From the NCBI GenBank assembly GCA_022241475.1, contig JAKOMT010000002.1:1-24924 (forward strand): a DNA stretch of 24,924 nt. The letters run 5' to 3'. The notes below the pieces were generated by a model. It ran no database searches, had not been told where the DNA came from, and worked only from the letters and a program-made list of their open reading frames with translations. The translations under genes and the position numbers were made by a program. Shown here piece after piece: positions 1 to 8,514 of this stretch (positions are counted from its first letter, which is position 1; each line of letters begins with the position of its first letter). Origin of the DNA: Microvirga sp. Lineage in GTDB: Bacteria > Pseudomonadota > Alphaproteobacteria > Rhizobiales > Beijerinckiaceae.

Positions 1-1
1 C

Positions 2-691
2 CTGCGCGCCCCAATCCGCGATCCCGGCCGCGTCGGCGGGGCCGAGCACGGGCGCGGGCGTCGGGGTCGGCGTGGGAGAGGGCGCCGGCGTCGGAGCGGG
101 AGCGGGCGTCGTCGTCTGGGCGCGGGGGTTTTCGACGCCGGTCATGAGTTCGTTCATGGCCTGGCGCAGGGTCGCCTCGCCGATGCGCCCGCCCGCGACG
201 AGGCGCTCCAGCCCGGCCGCGCCGACGATGAAGCGCGTGCGCTGGTCGACGTTCCAGTCGCCGCCCAGCCCCTCGCCGCTCATGCCGACGCGCGCCATGG
301 CCGAGGAGGCGTCGCGCATGTCGTTTATCGTCACCTCGCGGCCGATCTGCCCGGTGTCCTTGGCCAGATTGAGCTCGCCCTCCGAGGTGAGGTAGCGGCC
401 GGCGACGAAGGCGAGGCCGAGCCTGCCGATATTGCCCAGCATGTTGAGCGCGCGCGCCCCAAGCCCGGCAGGCGGCGGCGGCGGGGGCGCCGACGGCAGG
501 TTGAACACACGCTCCAGAGCCTGCCGCGCCAGCTCGAGCTCGGCCCCCGCCGGCGCCGTCGGCGGCGCGAACGCCAACAGCGACGCGGACGAAACCCCGG
601 ACACCGACGACGCGCGAAGGGAGAAGCCGGGGGAGGATGAGACCATAGAAGTGGGCGCGTTCTGCAGACGCGCGTTCAACTCGAGAGACAT
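2..691 (-). CDS. Hypothetical protein, 3'-truncated by window edge
   Basis: The reading frame stays open from an ATG at 691 to the left edge, so 230 codons are visible and the C-terminus is missing. A GGAGG Shine-Dalgarno lies about 7 bases before this ATG; an in-frame ATG at 703 would place that site inside the gene, so 691 is preferred. The N-terminal ~70 residues are Ser/Ala/Pro-rich and end in a run of seven prolines. Residues about 75-170 look like a folded domain, with a short hydrophobic stretch (MLGNIGRLGLAFVAGRYL) and a patch reading DWNVDQRTRFIVGAAGLERL. The visible C-terminal part is a Thr-Pro-Ala linker of some 25 residues. I do not recognise the family. Codon use is strongly GC3-biased like the host, so it is probably a resident gene. 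There is no obvious signal peptide and the function is unknown. Confidence 0.6.
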   Translation of the reverse strand, partial: MSLELNARLQNAPTSMVSSSPGFSLRASSVSGVSSASLLAFAPPTAPAGAELELARQALERVFNLPSAPPPPPPAGLGARALNMLGNIGRLGLAFVAGRYLTSEGELNLAKDTGQIGREVTINDMRDASSAMARVGMSGEGLGGDWNVDQRTRFIVGAAGLERLVAGGRIGEATLRQAMNELMTGVENPRAQTTTPAPAPTPAPSPTPTPTPAPVLGPADAAGIADWGAQ

Positions 692-720
692 GAAACCCTC
701 CATCAGCGGTAAAGATTTAT

Positions 721-830
721 TCACTATACAAACAGATTATTTAATTAATGTCTAGAATGTTAAATACGACATTTATATGCTAAAATATTATATATATTAT
801 TGAATTAATAATTTCAAATTATAATAGATG
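721..830. other. Very AT-rich intergenic segment
   Basis: Only 18 of these 110 bases are G or C, in a window that is otherwise mostly above 60% G+C. The segment lies between the 3' end of pncB and the 5' end of the truncated minus-strand gene. It contains a TATAAT-like string near 822 readable on both strands and a small inverted repeat, ATTATT-GAATT-AATAAT, at 796-812. It probably includes the promoter of the gene starting at 691, but no well-spaced -35/-10 pair stands out. Other possible roles are an upstream promoter element or a nucleoid-protein binding site. Confidence 0.4.
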
Positions 831-865
831 GCGCAATTCGCCGCCGGCGTTGCGGCCTGATCGGT

Positions 866-2161
866 TCAAACGAGCACTGGCTGCGCCATCTGATCCCCGA
901 CCGCGAACACGCGGCGGTAACGGGCGATCTCTTCGGCGGGGCCGACGGCCTTGGTCGGATTGTCGGAGAGCTTGACGGCGGGTCGACCGTTGACCGCGAC
1001 GACCTTGCAGACCACCGATATCGGATCCAGCGTCTCGTCGGAGACAAACCCCCGGAAATCGTTGGTCAGCAGCGTGCCCCAGCCGAAGCCGATGCGCATG
1101 CGGCCCGAGAACCGCCGGTGGATGCGCTCGATCGTCTCGACGTCGAGCCCGTCGGAGAAGATGGCGAGTTTCTGGCGCGGATCCTCGCCGCGCGAGCGCC
1201 ACCAGGCGATCGCCTCCTCCCCGCCTGCGATCGGCTCCTTGGAATCGATGCGCATGCCCGTCCATTGCGAGACCCATTCCGGCGCGCCGGCGAGAAAATT
1301 CGCCGTGCCGTAGGTGTCGGGCAGAATGACGCGCAGGTTGCCGTCGTAATCCTCCTGCCAGTCGGCGAGGACCGCGTAGGGCGCGCGCTGCATCGCGGTC
1401 TCGTCGTCCGCGACGAGGGCCGTGTAGACCATCGGCAATTCATGCGCGTTCGTGCCGACCGCCTCCACTTCCCGCCGCAGCGCGATGAGACAGTTCGAGG
1501 TGCCTAGGAAGGACGCGCCGAGCCCTTCGGCCATCGCCTGGACGCACCAGTCCTGCCAGAGGAAACCGTGGCGGCGACGCGTGCCGAAATCCGCGATGCT
1601 GAGCCCCGGCAGCGTCTTGAGGCGCTGGATCTTTTCCCAGACGCGGGTCATCGCCCGCGCGTACAGAACCTGCAGCTCGAACTTGCCCATCGTCTTGGTG
1701 ACGCCGCGCGAGCGCAGTTCGTTGAGGATCGCGAGAGCGGGGATCTCCCACATCGTGGTCTCGATCCACGGACCCTCGAAGGTCAGCGTATACTGCCCGT
1801 CGTGTTTCTCGAGATGATAGGCGGGGAAACGGAACCCCTCGAGCCAGGCGATGAACTCGGGCGAGAACATCTGCCGCTTGCCGTAGAACGTGTTGCCGCG
1901 CAGCCAGGTCGATTCGCCCCGCGACAGACGCAGGCTGCGCACGTGGTCGAGCTGCTCGCGCAGCTCCCCCTCGTCGACGAAATCGGCGAGCCGAACCGAG
2001 AGCGAGCGGTTGGTGATCCCGAAGGTCACGCTCACGTCGCGATAGCGGCGGTAGATGGTCTGCGCCATCAGGAGCTTGTAGAAGTCCGTATCCAGCACGG
2101 ACCTGACGATCGGATCTATCTTCCAAGTGTGGTTGTAGACCCGCGTGGCGATGTCGACCAT
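866..2161 (-). CDS. pncB: Nicotinate phosphoribosyltransferase
   Basis: This enzyme makes nicotinate mononucleotide from nicotinate and PRPP, coupled to ATP hydrolysis, in the Preiss-Handler branch of NAD synthesis; it acts in the cytosol. The 431-residue product begins with a typical family N-terminus ([14 protein letters not shown] near residue 21). It carries [10 protein letters not shown] at 191-200, FLGTSN at 218-223 and GTNAHEL at 236-242, the last containing His240 in the position of the histidine that is phosphorylated in the family. The C-terminal segment with [13 protein letters not shown] is also typical. Length is close to the bacterial type (about 400-435). The start at 2161 follows a purine-rich GGGGGAG/GAGAAG stretch. 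It is transcribed away from the AsmA-family gene and appears to be a single-gene unit. Confidence 0.95.
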   Translation of the reverse strand: MVDIATRVYNHTWKIDPIVRSVLDTDFYKLLMAQTIYRRYRDVSVTFGITNRSLSVRLADFVDEGELREQLDHVRSLRLSRGESTWLRGNTFYGKRQMFSPEFIAWLEGFRFPAYHLEKHDGQYTLTFEGPWIETTMWEIPALAILNELRSRGVTKTMGKFELQVLYARAMTRVWEKIQRLKTLPGLSIADFGTRRRHGFLWQDWCVQAMAEGLGASFLGTSNCLIALRREVEAVGTNAHELPMVYTALVADDETAMQRAPYAVLADWQEDYDGNLRVILPDTYGTANFLAGAPEWVSQWTGMRIDSKEPIAGGEEAIAWWRSRGEDPRQKLAIFSDGLDVETIERIHRRFSGRMRIGFGWGTLLTNDFRGFVSDETLDPISVVCKVVAVNGRPAVKLSDNPTKAVGPAEEIARYRRVFAVGDQMAQPVLV

Positions 2162-2485
2162 CGCTTCTCACTCCCCCGACGCAAACGCGACAGCGACCTT
2201 AGACGATCGGGCCGCCCCTGTGAAATCCCGATAGCCCGAATCGCCGACGCATTGTCGCCCCGAATCGCGTTCAAGGTCGAAATCTCGTATGGGCAGAGGC
2301 GACACGAGCGAAATTGCGCGCTGCGAGCACGCGTTCGCGCATTTTTACGCTTCTTGTTTAGACTTTACGCGCGTCCTTTTGTAGAAAGAGCGGCGGCGCA
2401 TGAACGACCAGACCGGAGGCGATACGGCGGTGACACGAACCGCGACGCACATCCCCGCGCACGGCGCGAAGAGAGCTTCAGGCGC
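2162..2485. other. Intergenic region between divergent pncB and AsmA-family genes
   Basis: This 324-base stretch separates two divergently transcribed genes and should hold both promoters. The plus-strand frame of the AsmA gene is open through it, but the translation there is Arg-rich and antisense-like with no membrane segment, so I do not count it as coding. A slightly T-rich patch at about 2341-2392 is the most promoter-like part for the plus strand, but no convincing -35/-10 pair is visible. A 68-codon frame starting at ATG 2401 overlaps the AsmA gene start and looks spurious. Confidence 0.4.
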
Positions 2486-4336
2486 ATGCTGATCAAGCGC
2501 GTCCTCAAGTTCCTTCTGCCGCTCGCAGCTCTGATCGGCGTCGTCATGGCCGTCGCGCCGTGGACGATATCATCGCGCGCGCTCGTCTCCTCGCTGGCCG
2601 ACCAGCTTGAGAACGAATTCGGAGTTTCGCTCACGAGCGGCGGACGCGCCGTGATCGCCTTCCTGCCCCTGCCCCGCGTGAAATTCGAAAATATCACGAT
2701 CTCCGCCCGGGACGGCAGGCCGCTCGTCACGGGCGGCGAGTTGCGCGGGCGGCTCGCCGTGCGCGCCCTCCTCTATGGCCGCATCGTCGTGGACGAGATC
2801 GGGCTCGCCAACGCCCGCGTGGACGTCGCGATCGACGAATCGGGCGCGAGCGCTTGGGACGGACTGCTCGCCGGCGCGCGCGCCGCGATCGAAGGCGGGG
2901 CCCAGGCGCCCGGCTTGACCAGGGTCTCTTTGGCGAACGTCCAGCTCCACCACCATGACGCCCGCTCCCGCGCGCGCCACATGCTGCGCAACGTCGATCT
3001 CACGCTCGACTGGCCAAATCCGCGCGGACGGGTGGCGCTTTCGGGCTCGCTCGCGCTACGGGGCGAGACGGTTCAGGTCACGTTGCGCGATTTCGTGCCC
3101 GCTGCGTTCATGGCCAACGAGCGCAGCCCGATCGACCTTCGGCTCGCGGGCCGCTTCGGGCGGCTGGCGGTTTCGGGAAGCGTCAGCCGCGGAGTGGACA
3201 GCCCGTGGCTCGTCGGACGGACCTCGTTCGAGACGCCGGCGCTGCGCGATCTCCTGATCTGGAGCGGCCAGCCTCTCCCTCTCGGCCACATGGTGCGCGC
3301 CTTCGCGCTCGAGGGCGAAGTCACCGGCGTGGGCGGCGTCGTCTCTTGGCCCTCGCTGAGCATCACGCTCGGCTCCGACCAAATGGAGGGCGCGCTTAGC
3401 GCCCGCTCGGAAAACGGCCGCATCTCGATCAACGGCACGCTCGCAGCCGACACGCTCGCGCTCGACAATTTCGCCGCCCCGTTCCTCGCGGCCGCCCCCG
3501 CGACGGGTCCGTGGCGCTCGCAGGCGTACGATTTTTCCGGCGCCACCAACGCGGATCTCGACCTTCGCCTCTCGGCGAACACGGCGCGCCTTCGCACGTT
3601 CGCCATGACCGACGTCGCGCTCGGAATCCTCGTCAAGAAGGGCCGGATCGAGACGACGCTCAGCCGCGCGGCGCTGCATGGCGGGCTGCTGCGCGGACGG
3701 CTGTCCCTCACGAATTCCGACGGGGCGCTCGAATTGCGGGCGCAGGGCGGCGCGGAGAACGTCGATATCGCCGCCGCGTTCCGGGAGACGGGAGTATCGC
3801 CCTGGCTCGCCGGGCGCGGCGACGGGGATTTCACGCTTCAGGCCCGCGGCCCGAGCGCGGCGGAGCTGGCGCGCTCGGCGGTCGGCCAAGCCAACGTGAC
3901 GATCCGCGACGGCCAGTTCGTCGGCATCGCGCTCGACGAAGCCCTGCGGCGCTTCGAGCGCCAGCCCCTCACCGCCTCGCTCAATCTCCACAACGGCTCG
4001 ACGCCTTTCGCGCAAGCCTTCGGGCGCATCGACCTCGATCGCGGCGTCGGGCGCATCGTCGATGCGGGCTTCGAAGCCTCCCGCCTCAAGGGCGTCGCGC
4101 AGGGCGTTCTGTTCGTGCCCGACCGTCGGATCGCGGCGCGCGTCGCCGTCGAGAGCAAGGAGCCCGTCGGGGCGGGCGGCGTGATCCCGGCGCTCTCCTT
4201 CGACGTTCAGGGGCCGTGGCGGGACATCGCGGTGCTGCCGGACGCCAACGCGCTGATCCAGCGATCGGGGGCGGCGCGGCTGCTGCTCGATCCCACCGCC
4301 GCAGTCCAATCCGCCGAAGACGCGCCCGCGCGCTGA
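2486..4336 (+). CDS. AsmA-family protein
   Basis: The 616-residue product has one N-terminal membrane anchor (about residues 6-26, Lys-Arg then LKFLLPLAALIGVVMAV). A periplasmic body follows with the alternating pattern of AsmA/TamB-like beta proteins: FENITISARDG, a later GELRGRLAVRALLYGRIVVDEI, and a C-terminal AsmA-like segment (GRIDLDRGVGRIVDAGF, then SFDVQGPWRDI). AsmA-like proteins are thought to bridge the envelope and affect outer-membrane lipid or protein assembly; no substrate is predictable here. The start at 2486 is chosen because the membrane anchor begins there, although only a weak ribosome site (AGAGAGC) precedes it. The gene converges on potI with 16 bases between stop codons, separated by a GC hairpin that overlaps this gene's stop. 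Confidence 0.82.
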   Translation: MLIKRVLKFLLPLAALIGVVMAVAPWTISSRALVSSLADQLENEFGVSLTSGGRAVIAFLPLPRVKFENITISARDGRPLVTGGELRGRLAVRALLYGRIVVDEIGLANARVDVAIDESGASAWDGLLAGARAAIEGGAQAPGLTRVSLANVQLHHHDARSRARHMLRNVDLTLDWPNPRGRVALSGSLALRGETVQVTLRDFVPAAFMANERSPIDLRLAGRFGRLAVSGSVSRGVDSPWLVGRTSFETPALRDLLIWSGQPLPLGHMVRAFALEGEVTGVGGVVSWPSLSITLGSDQMEGALSARSENGRISINGTLAADTLALDNFAAPFLAAAPATGPWRSQAYDFSGATNADLDLRLSANTARLRTFAMTDVALGILVKKGRIETTLSRAALHGGLLRGRLSLTNSDGALELRAQGGAENVDIAAAFRETGVSPWLAGRGDGDFTLQARGPSAAELARSAVGQANVTIRDGQFVGIALDEALRRFERQPLTASLNLHNGSTPFAQAFGRIDLDRGVGRIVDAGFEASRLKGVAQGVLFVPDRRIAARVAVESKEPVGAGGVIPALSFDVQGPWRDIAVLPDANALIQRSGAARLLLDPTAAVQSAEDAPAR

Positions 4337-4347
4337 CGGCGCGCGGG
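4325..4347. terminator. GC-rich hairpin between convergent genes
   Basis: A perfect 9-bp stem (CCCGCGCGC / GCGCGCGGG) with a 5-base loop lies at the meeting point of the AsmA-family gene and potI and includes the AsmA stop codon. No T-run follows on either strand, so it is not a classical intrinsic terminator. It may act as a bidirectional transcription barrier or as 3'-end mRNA protection. Confidence 0.35.
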
Positions 4348-4352
4348 AACTC

Positions 4353-5153
4353 TCACCCGTCGACCTGCGCGCGCAGCGCGGCGCGCTTGGTCACCAGCGC
4401 GGCGAAGATCACGGCCACGGTCACGAGAGCGATGAGTATCGTCGACGCCGCGTTGATCTCAGGCGTCACGCCGAGCCGGACCTGGCTGTAGATCCGCATC
4501 GGCAGGGTCGTCGCGCCGGGGCCGGACGCGAAGCTCGCGATCACGAGGTCGTCCATCGACAGCGTGAAGGCGAGGAGAAAACCGGCAAGGATCGCCGGCG
4601 CGATCAACGGCAGGGTCACGCTGAAAAACACCGTCCAGGGCGTCGCGCCGAGATCCTGCGCCGCCTCCTCCAGGGCCCGGTCGAACGTCACGAGCCGGGA
4701 TTGCACCACGACGGTGACGAAGCACATGCAGAAGGTCGTGTGCGCGATCACGATCGTCCAGAAGCCGCGGCTCATGTCCACCGCCACGAACAGCAGCAGG
4801 AGCGACAGACCGGTGATCACCTCCGGCATGACCATCGGCGCGTAGACGAGCCCGGTGAAGAGCGCCCTCCCCCGGAACCGCCCATACCGGGTGAGCGCGA
4901 TCGCCGCCATCGTGCCGAGCGCCGTCGCGACGAGGGCCGTGACGAAGGCGACGCGCAAGGTGACCCAGGCGGCCGTCATGAGCTGCTCGTTGCGGAACAA
5001 TTCGCCGTACCAGCGCGTCGAGAAGCCGCCCCAGACCGTCACGAGGCGGGACTCGTTGAACGAATAGATCACGAGCAGCAGGATCGGCAGATAGAGAAAG
5101 GCGAAGCCGAGGACGAGCGCCGTGACGTTGAAAGGCGACAGCCCCCGCCTCAT
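4353..5153 (-). CDS. potI: Polyamine-type ABC transporter permease PotI/PotC
   Basis: This is an inner-membrane permease of 266 residues with about six hydrophobic segments. The cytoplasmic EAA loop reads EEAAQDLGATPWTVFFSVTLP and marks it as an ABC importer permease; overall similarity is to PotI/PotC/YdcV of spermidine/putrescine systems. The start at 5153 is supported by a GGAGG seven bases upstream and by an ATGA overlap with the potH stop, a sign of translational coupling. It is the last gene of potG-potH-potI and ends against the AsmA gene. The frame is open further upstream, but that stretch is potH read in another frame. Substrate assignment (putrescine or other polyamine) rests on family resemblance only. 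Confidence 0.9.
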   Translation of the reverse strand: MRRGLSPFNVTALVLGFAFLYLPILLLVIYSFNESRLVTVWGGFSTRWYGELFRNEQLMTAAWVTLRVAFVTALVATALGTMAAIALTRYGRFRGRALFTGLVYAPMVMPEVITGLSLLLLFVAVDMSRGFWTIVIAHTTFCMCFVTVVVQSRLVTFDRALEEAAQDLGATPWTVFFSVTLPLIAPAILAGFLLAFTLSMDDLVIASFASGPGATTLPMRIYSQVRLGVTPEINAASTILIALVTVAVIFAALVTKRAALRAQVDG

Positions 5154-6058
5154 CGTCCCGCCTCCATGCGCCGCGCTTCCGCTTCGCGAAAGAGCACGAT
5201 CGGGACGACGAGGATGGCGAGCAGAACGATCGCCACCGCCGACGCCAGCGTCCAGTCGCGGTTCGCGAAGAACTCCATCCAGAGGGTGCGCCCGATCATC
5301 AGCGTCTGCGATCCGCCGAGCAGGTCCGGCACCACGAATTCGCCGACGATCGGAATGAAGCAAAGGAGCGAGCCCGCGATGATGCCGGGCTTCGCGAGCG
5401 GCACGGTGATCGTCCAGAACGCCTTGAACGCGGTGGCGCCGAGATCCTGCGCCGCCTCGATGAGCGTGTCGTCGAGGCGCTCTAGCGCCGCGTAGAGCGG
5501 CAGCGCCATGAAGGGCAGATAGGTGTAGACGAGACCGATGAAGACGGCCCTTTCGGTGTCCATGATCTGGAGCGGGGCCGAGATCAGCCCGGCGCTCATC
5601 AGCCAGTGGTTCAACAGCCCCTCCGGCTTGAGGATGCCGATCCAGGCGTAGACCCGGATCAGGAAGCTCGTCCAGAACGGCAGGATCAGGGCCGCGACCA
5701 GCATCGGCCGCCACGAGCGCGGCGCGCGGGTCATCGCGTGGGCGAGCGGAAATCCGACGGCGAGCAGCATCAGGGTCGCGAGCGCGGCGATCCGCAAGGA
5801 CGAAAGCGCCGACGCCAGATAGAGATCGTCCTCAAAGAGGAAGATGAAATTCTCCACGTTGAGATCGCCGAGGAACGCGACGAAGCCGTCCCAGCCGGCC
5901 GCGAGATCGAGGACGGGCCAGTAGGGAGGCTGAGCCAGCCGGGGCTCGGACAGCGCGATCTTGAGGACGATCCCCACGGGCAGCAGGAAGAAGATCGAGA
6001 GCCAGGCGAACGGAACGCCGAGAACGAGCGCGCGGCCGATTCTGTCGCGGAGAGACAT
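5150..6058 (-). CDS. potH: Polyamine-type ABC transporter permease PotH/PotB
   Basis: This is an inner-membrane permease of 302 residues. An N-terminal membrane segment (about 11-35) is followed by a long external stretch up to about residue 80 and then five more hydrophobic segments. The EAA loop reads EAAQDLGATAFKAFWTITVPLAKPG, characteristic of PotB/PotH-type permeases, which pair with a PotI/PotC partner to form the channel. The start at 6058 lies 5 bases after the potG stop, and the gene overlaps potI by 4 bases. The longer open frame upstream belongs to the potG region. No strong ribosome site precedes it, so translation may depend on coupling to potG. Confidence 0.9.
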   Translation of the reverse strand: MSLRDRIGRALVLGVPFAWLSIFFLLPVGIVLKIALSEPRLAQPPYWPVLDLAAGWDGFVAFLGDLNVENFIFLFEDDLYLASALSSLRIAALATLMLLAVGFPLAHAMTRAPRSWRPMLVAALILPFWTSFLIRVYAWIGILKPEGLLNHWLMSAGLISAPLQIMDTERAVFIGLVYTYLPFMALPLYAALERLDDTLIEAAQDLGATAFKAFWTITVPLAKPGIIAGSLLCFIPIVGEFVVPDLLGGSQTLMIGRTLWMEFFANRDWTLASAVAIVLLAILVVPIVLFREAEARRMEAGR

Positions 6059-6063
6059 GGCGG

Positions 6064-7233
6064 TCACGTCGTCAGGAGAACGGCGGCGTCGGGCGCGAAG
6101 GAGACGAAGACGCGCTCCTTCCAGTCGAGCGGCCGTTCGGTGAAGCGGGTGGCGTTGGCGCGGGTGACGCGCACGATCGCGCCGCTGTCGAGCTTGACGC
6201 GGTAGACCGTCCAGTCGCCGAGATAACCGATGTCCCAGATCTCGCCGGCGAGGACGTTCGCCGCGCCGTCCGGGCGCTCGCGCGAGACGCGCATCTTCTC
6301 GGGCCGCACGGCGACGGCGACGGGATCGCCGGGGTTCAGATCCTCGTCGGGATCGTCGACGGCGAGGACCACGCCGTCGGCCGTGGCGCGAAGCGTCCAA
6401 TGGGCGCCGCGCCCGCCGCCCTCGACGACGGCTTCGACGATGTTCACGTCGCCGACGAAGTCCGCCACGAAGCGCGACGCCGGCTGCTCGTAGATCTCGC
6501 CGGGCGTCGCGACCTGCACGACGCGGCCGTGATCCATCACCGCGATGCGGTCGGCCATCGTCATCGCCTCCTCCTGATCGTGCGTGACGACGAGAAAGGT
6601 GGTGCCGAGCTCGATCTGAATGTCCATCAGCTCGAACTGCGTCTCCTCGCGCAGTTTCCTGTCGAGCGCGCCGAGCGGTTCGTCGAGGAGCAGCACTTTC
6701 GGGCGCTTGGCGAGCGCCCGGGCGAGCGCGACGCGCTGTCGCTGGCCGCCGGAGAGCTGGTCGGGCCGGCGCGAGGCGAACCGCTCCATCTGCACGAGCT
6801 TGAGCATCTCGGCGACGCGCGCGGCGATCTGGTCCTTTGGCATTCCCTCCTGCACGAGACCGTAAGCGACGTTCTTCTCGACGCTCATATGCGGAAAGAG
6901 CGCGTAGCTCTGGAACATCATGTTGACGGGGCGTCGATAGGGGGGCACGCCCGCCATGTCCTCGCCCGCAAGAAGGACGCGCCCGCTCGTCGGCTGTTCG
7001 AATCCGGCCAGCATGCGCATCAGGGTGGACTTGCCGCAGCCGGAAGGGCCGAGCAGGCAGAAAAACTCGCCCTCGAAGATGTCGAGCGTCAGATTGTCGA
7101 TCGCGACGGTCCCGCCGAAACGCTTCGAGACGTTCTCGAAGCGGATGAACGGGCTCTTCCCCGGCTCGTTCCAGGGGGCGAAGGATTGCCGAACCGCGCC
7201 GACCGCGCGAGAGGATTTTTCAGGCGCCGTCAT
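6064..7233 (-). CDS. potG: Polyamine-type ABC transporter ATP-binding protein PotG/PotA
   Basis: This 389-residue cytosolic ATPase powers the PotH-PotI permeases. It has Walker A GPSGCGKST at 62-70, a Q-loop in MMFQSYALFPHM, signature LSGGQRQR at 160-167, Walker B LLLDEP at 181-186 with D-loop GALD, and the H-loop histidine at 218. The C-terminal ~150 residues form a TOBE-type regulatory domain (VAVRPEKMRVS near residues 286-296). The N-terminal extension of about 28 residues is typical of PotG rather than PotA. It is the first gene of the transporter cluster. The expected periplasmic binding protein (PotF) is not next to it, the upstream gene being the deacetylase, so the binding protein must be encoded elsewhere. 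Confidence 0.93.
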   Translation of the reverse strand: MTAPEKSSRAVGAVRQSFAPWNEPGKSPFIRFENVSKRFGGTVAIDNLTLDIFEGEFFCLLGPSGCGKSTLMRMLAGFEQPTSGRVLLAGEDMAGVPPYRRPVNMMFQSYALFPHMSVEKNVAYGLVQEGMPKDQIAARVAEMLKLVQMERFASRRPDQLSGGQRQRVALARALAKRPKVLLLDEPLGALDRKLREETQFELMDIQIELGTTFLVVTHDQEEAMTMADRIAVMDHGRVVQVATPGEIYEQPASRFVADFVGDVNIVEAVVEGGGRGAHWTLRATADGVVLAVDDPDEDLNPGDPVAVAVRPEKMRVSRERPDGAANVLAGEIWDIGYLGDWTVYRVKLDSGAIVRVTRANATRFTERPLDWKERVFVSFAPDAAVLLTT

Positions 7234-7325
7234 GATGCTCCCAAAAACGCGTCCCGCGCATTCGCGCGTTTTCGCGGTTTAGGAGATTTCGCAAGGCGGG
7301 GGAAGGGCTGGAATGCGCTCCCCGT

Positions 7326-8489
7326 TCAAGGAGCTTCGCAATGGGCGATGAGGCGGCCGACAAAGGCGTCGCATTTCGCGAGTTCGTCCTCGGCGACCCA
7401 CTCGTCCGCCTGATGCGCCTGCGCGATCGCGCCGGGGCCGACGATCACGGTCGGAACGCCCGCCACTTCGTGAAACAGCCCGCCTTCGGTTCCATAGGCG
7501 ACCTTGGCGTGATCGTTGCGCGCGGCGAGGCGCTTGGCGAGCGTGGCGACGGGCGCGTCGGGCGCAGTGTCGAGACCCGGGAAACCGGCGAAGAGCTCGA
7601 AATCGATCCCCGTCCCGGGATCGACCGCGCGCATGCGCGGCTCGAGTTCGCGTCGCGCGTAGTCGACGATGCGCGCGACGATCGCGTCCGCGTCGTCCTG
7701 CCCGACGACGCGGACCTCGAAGCGGATCTCGCATTCGTCGGGAACGATGTTGAGCGCCGTGCCGCCGCGCATGATTCCGACATGGGCGGTCGAATGGGGC
7801 ACGTCGTAGAGCGCGTCGCGAGGTCCGCTCGCCTGCAATTCCTCGGCTATGCGCCGGATCTCGGCGACGAGAAGCGCCCCGAACTCCACCGCGTTGACGC
7901 CCTCGGGCGCGAGCGAGGAATGCCGCGTCAGGCCGCGCACGCGCGCGACGACGCTGCGCTTGCCCTTGTGGCCGAGAACCACCTGCATGTTGCTCGGCTC
8001 CCCCACGAAACACGCTTCGGGCTTAACCGGTTGCCGGGCGATCCATTCCGCGAGCTTGCGCCCGCCGACGCAGCCGATCTCCTCGTCGTAGGAAAACGCA
8101 AGATGGATCGGGCGGGCGAGGCGCGCGCGCGCCATGTCCTCGGCGCGCGCAAGACAGACAGCGAGGAAGCCCTTCATGTCGCAGGAGCCGCGCGCGTAGA
8201 TGCGCCCGCCTTCGAACCGCAGCTTGAAGGGGTCCGACGACCAGGCCTGACCGTCGACGGGCACGACGTCGGTATGGCCGGAAAGGATAAAGCCGGGGGC
8301 GCCGGCCGGGCCGATCGTCGCCCAGAGATTGGCCTTCGTCCCCGTCTCGTCGTAGATACGCTCCATCCGGAAGCCGAGCGGCTGCAGGAAGGCCTCGACC
8401 CAGGCGATCAGTTCGAGATTCGAGTTTCGGCTCGTCGTATCGAACGCCACCAGCGTCGACAGAATCGATGCGATTCTGTCAGTGCTCAT
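7326..8489 (-). CDS. argE: M20-family deacetylase, acetylornithine deacetylase (ArgE) type
   Basis: This 387-residue cytosolic metallopeptidase-fold enzyme probably removes an acetyl group from N-acetylornithine or a related N-acyl amino acid. The M20 metal and catalytic residues are visible: His72 and Asp74 (SGHTDVVPVDG), Asp104 (GSCDMKGF), Glu136-Glu137 (SYDEEIGCVGG), Glu164 (GEPSN) and the C-terminal His near 359 (AIAQAHQADEW). The EPSNMQVVLGHKG patch is typical of ArgE rather than DapE. An AAGGAG site precedes the ATG. It lies 25 bases downstream of the LysR gene on the same strand, next to a peptide importer, so a catabolic role on acylated amino acids or peptides is as plausible as arginine biosynthesis. 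Exact substrate is not settled. Confidence 0.85.
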   Translation of the reverse strand: MSTDRIASILSTLVAFDTTSRNSNLELIAWVEAFLQPLGFRMERIYDETGTKANLWATIGPAGAPGFILSGHTDVVPVDGQAWSSDPFKLRFEGGRIYARGSCDMKGFLAVCLARAEDMARARLARPIHLAFSYDEEIGCVGGRKLAEWIARQPVKPEACFVGEPSNMQVVLGHKGKRSVVARVRGLTRHSSLAPEGVNAVEFGALLVAEIRRIAEELQASGPRDALYDVPHSTAHVGIMRGGTALNIVPDECEIRFEVRVVGQDDADAIVARIVDYARRELEPRMRAVDPGTGIDFELFAGFPGLDTAPDAPVATLAKRLAARNDHAKVAYGTEGGLFHEVAGVPTVIVGPGAIAQAHQADEWVAEDELAKCDAFVGRLIAHCEAP

Positions 8490-8514
8490 CGGACTGCTCC
8501 TTATCGTCCGCCGC

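Noticed and set aside
1568..2485. The plus-strand frame of the AsmA-family gene is open for another 900 bases upstream, antisense to pncB.
   Set aside because: The translation there is Arg/Glu-rich with no family features and mirrors the high-GC pncB gene; the membrane anchor that begins the real protein starts at 2486.
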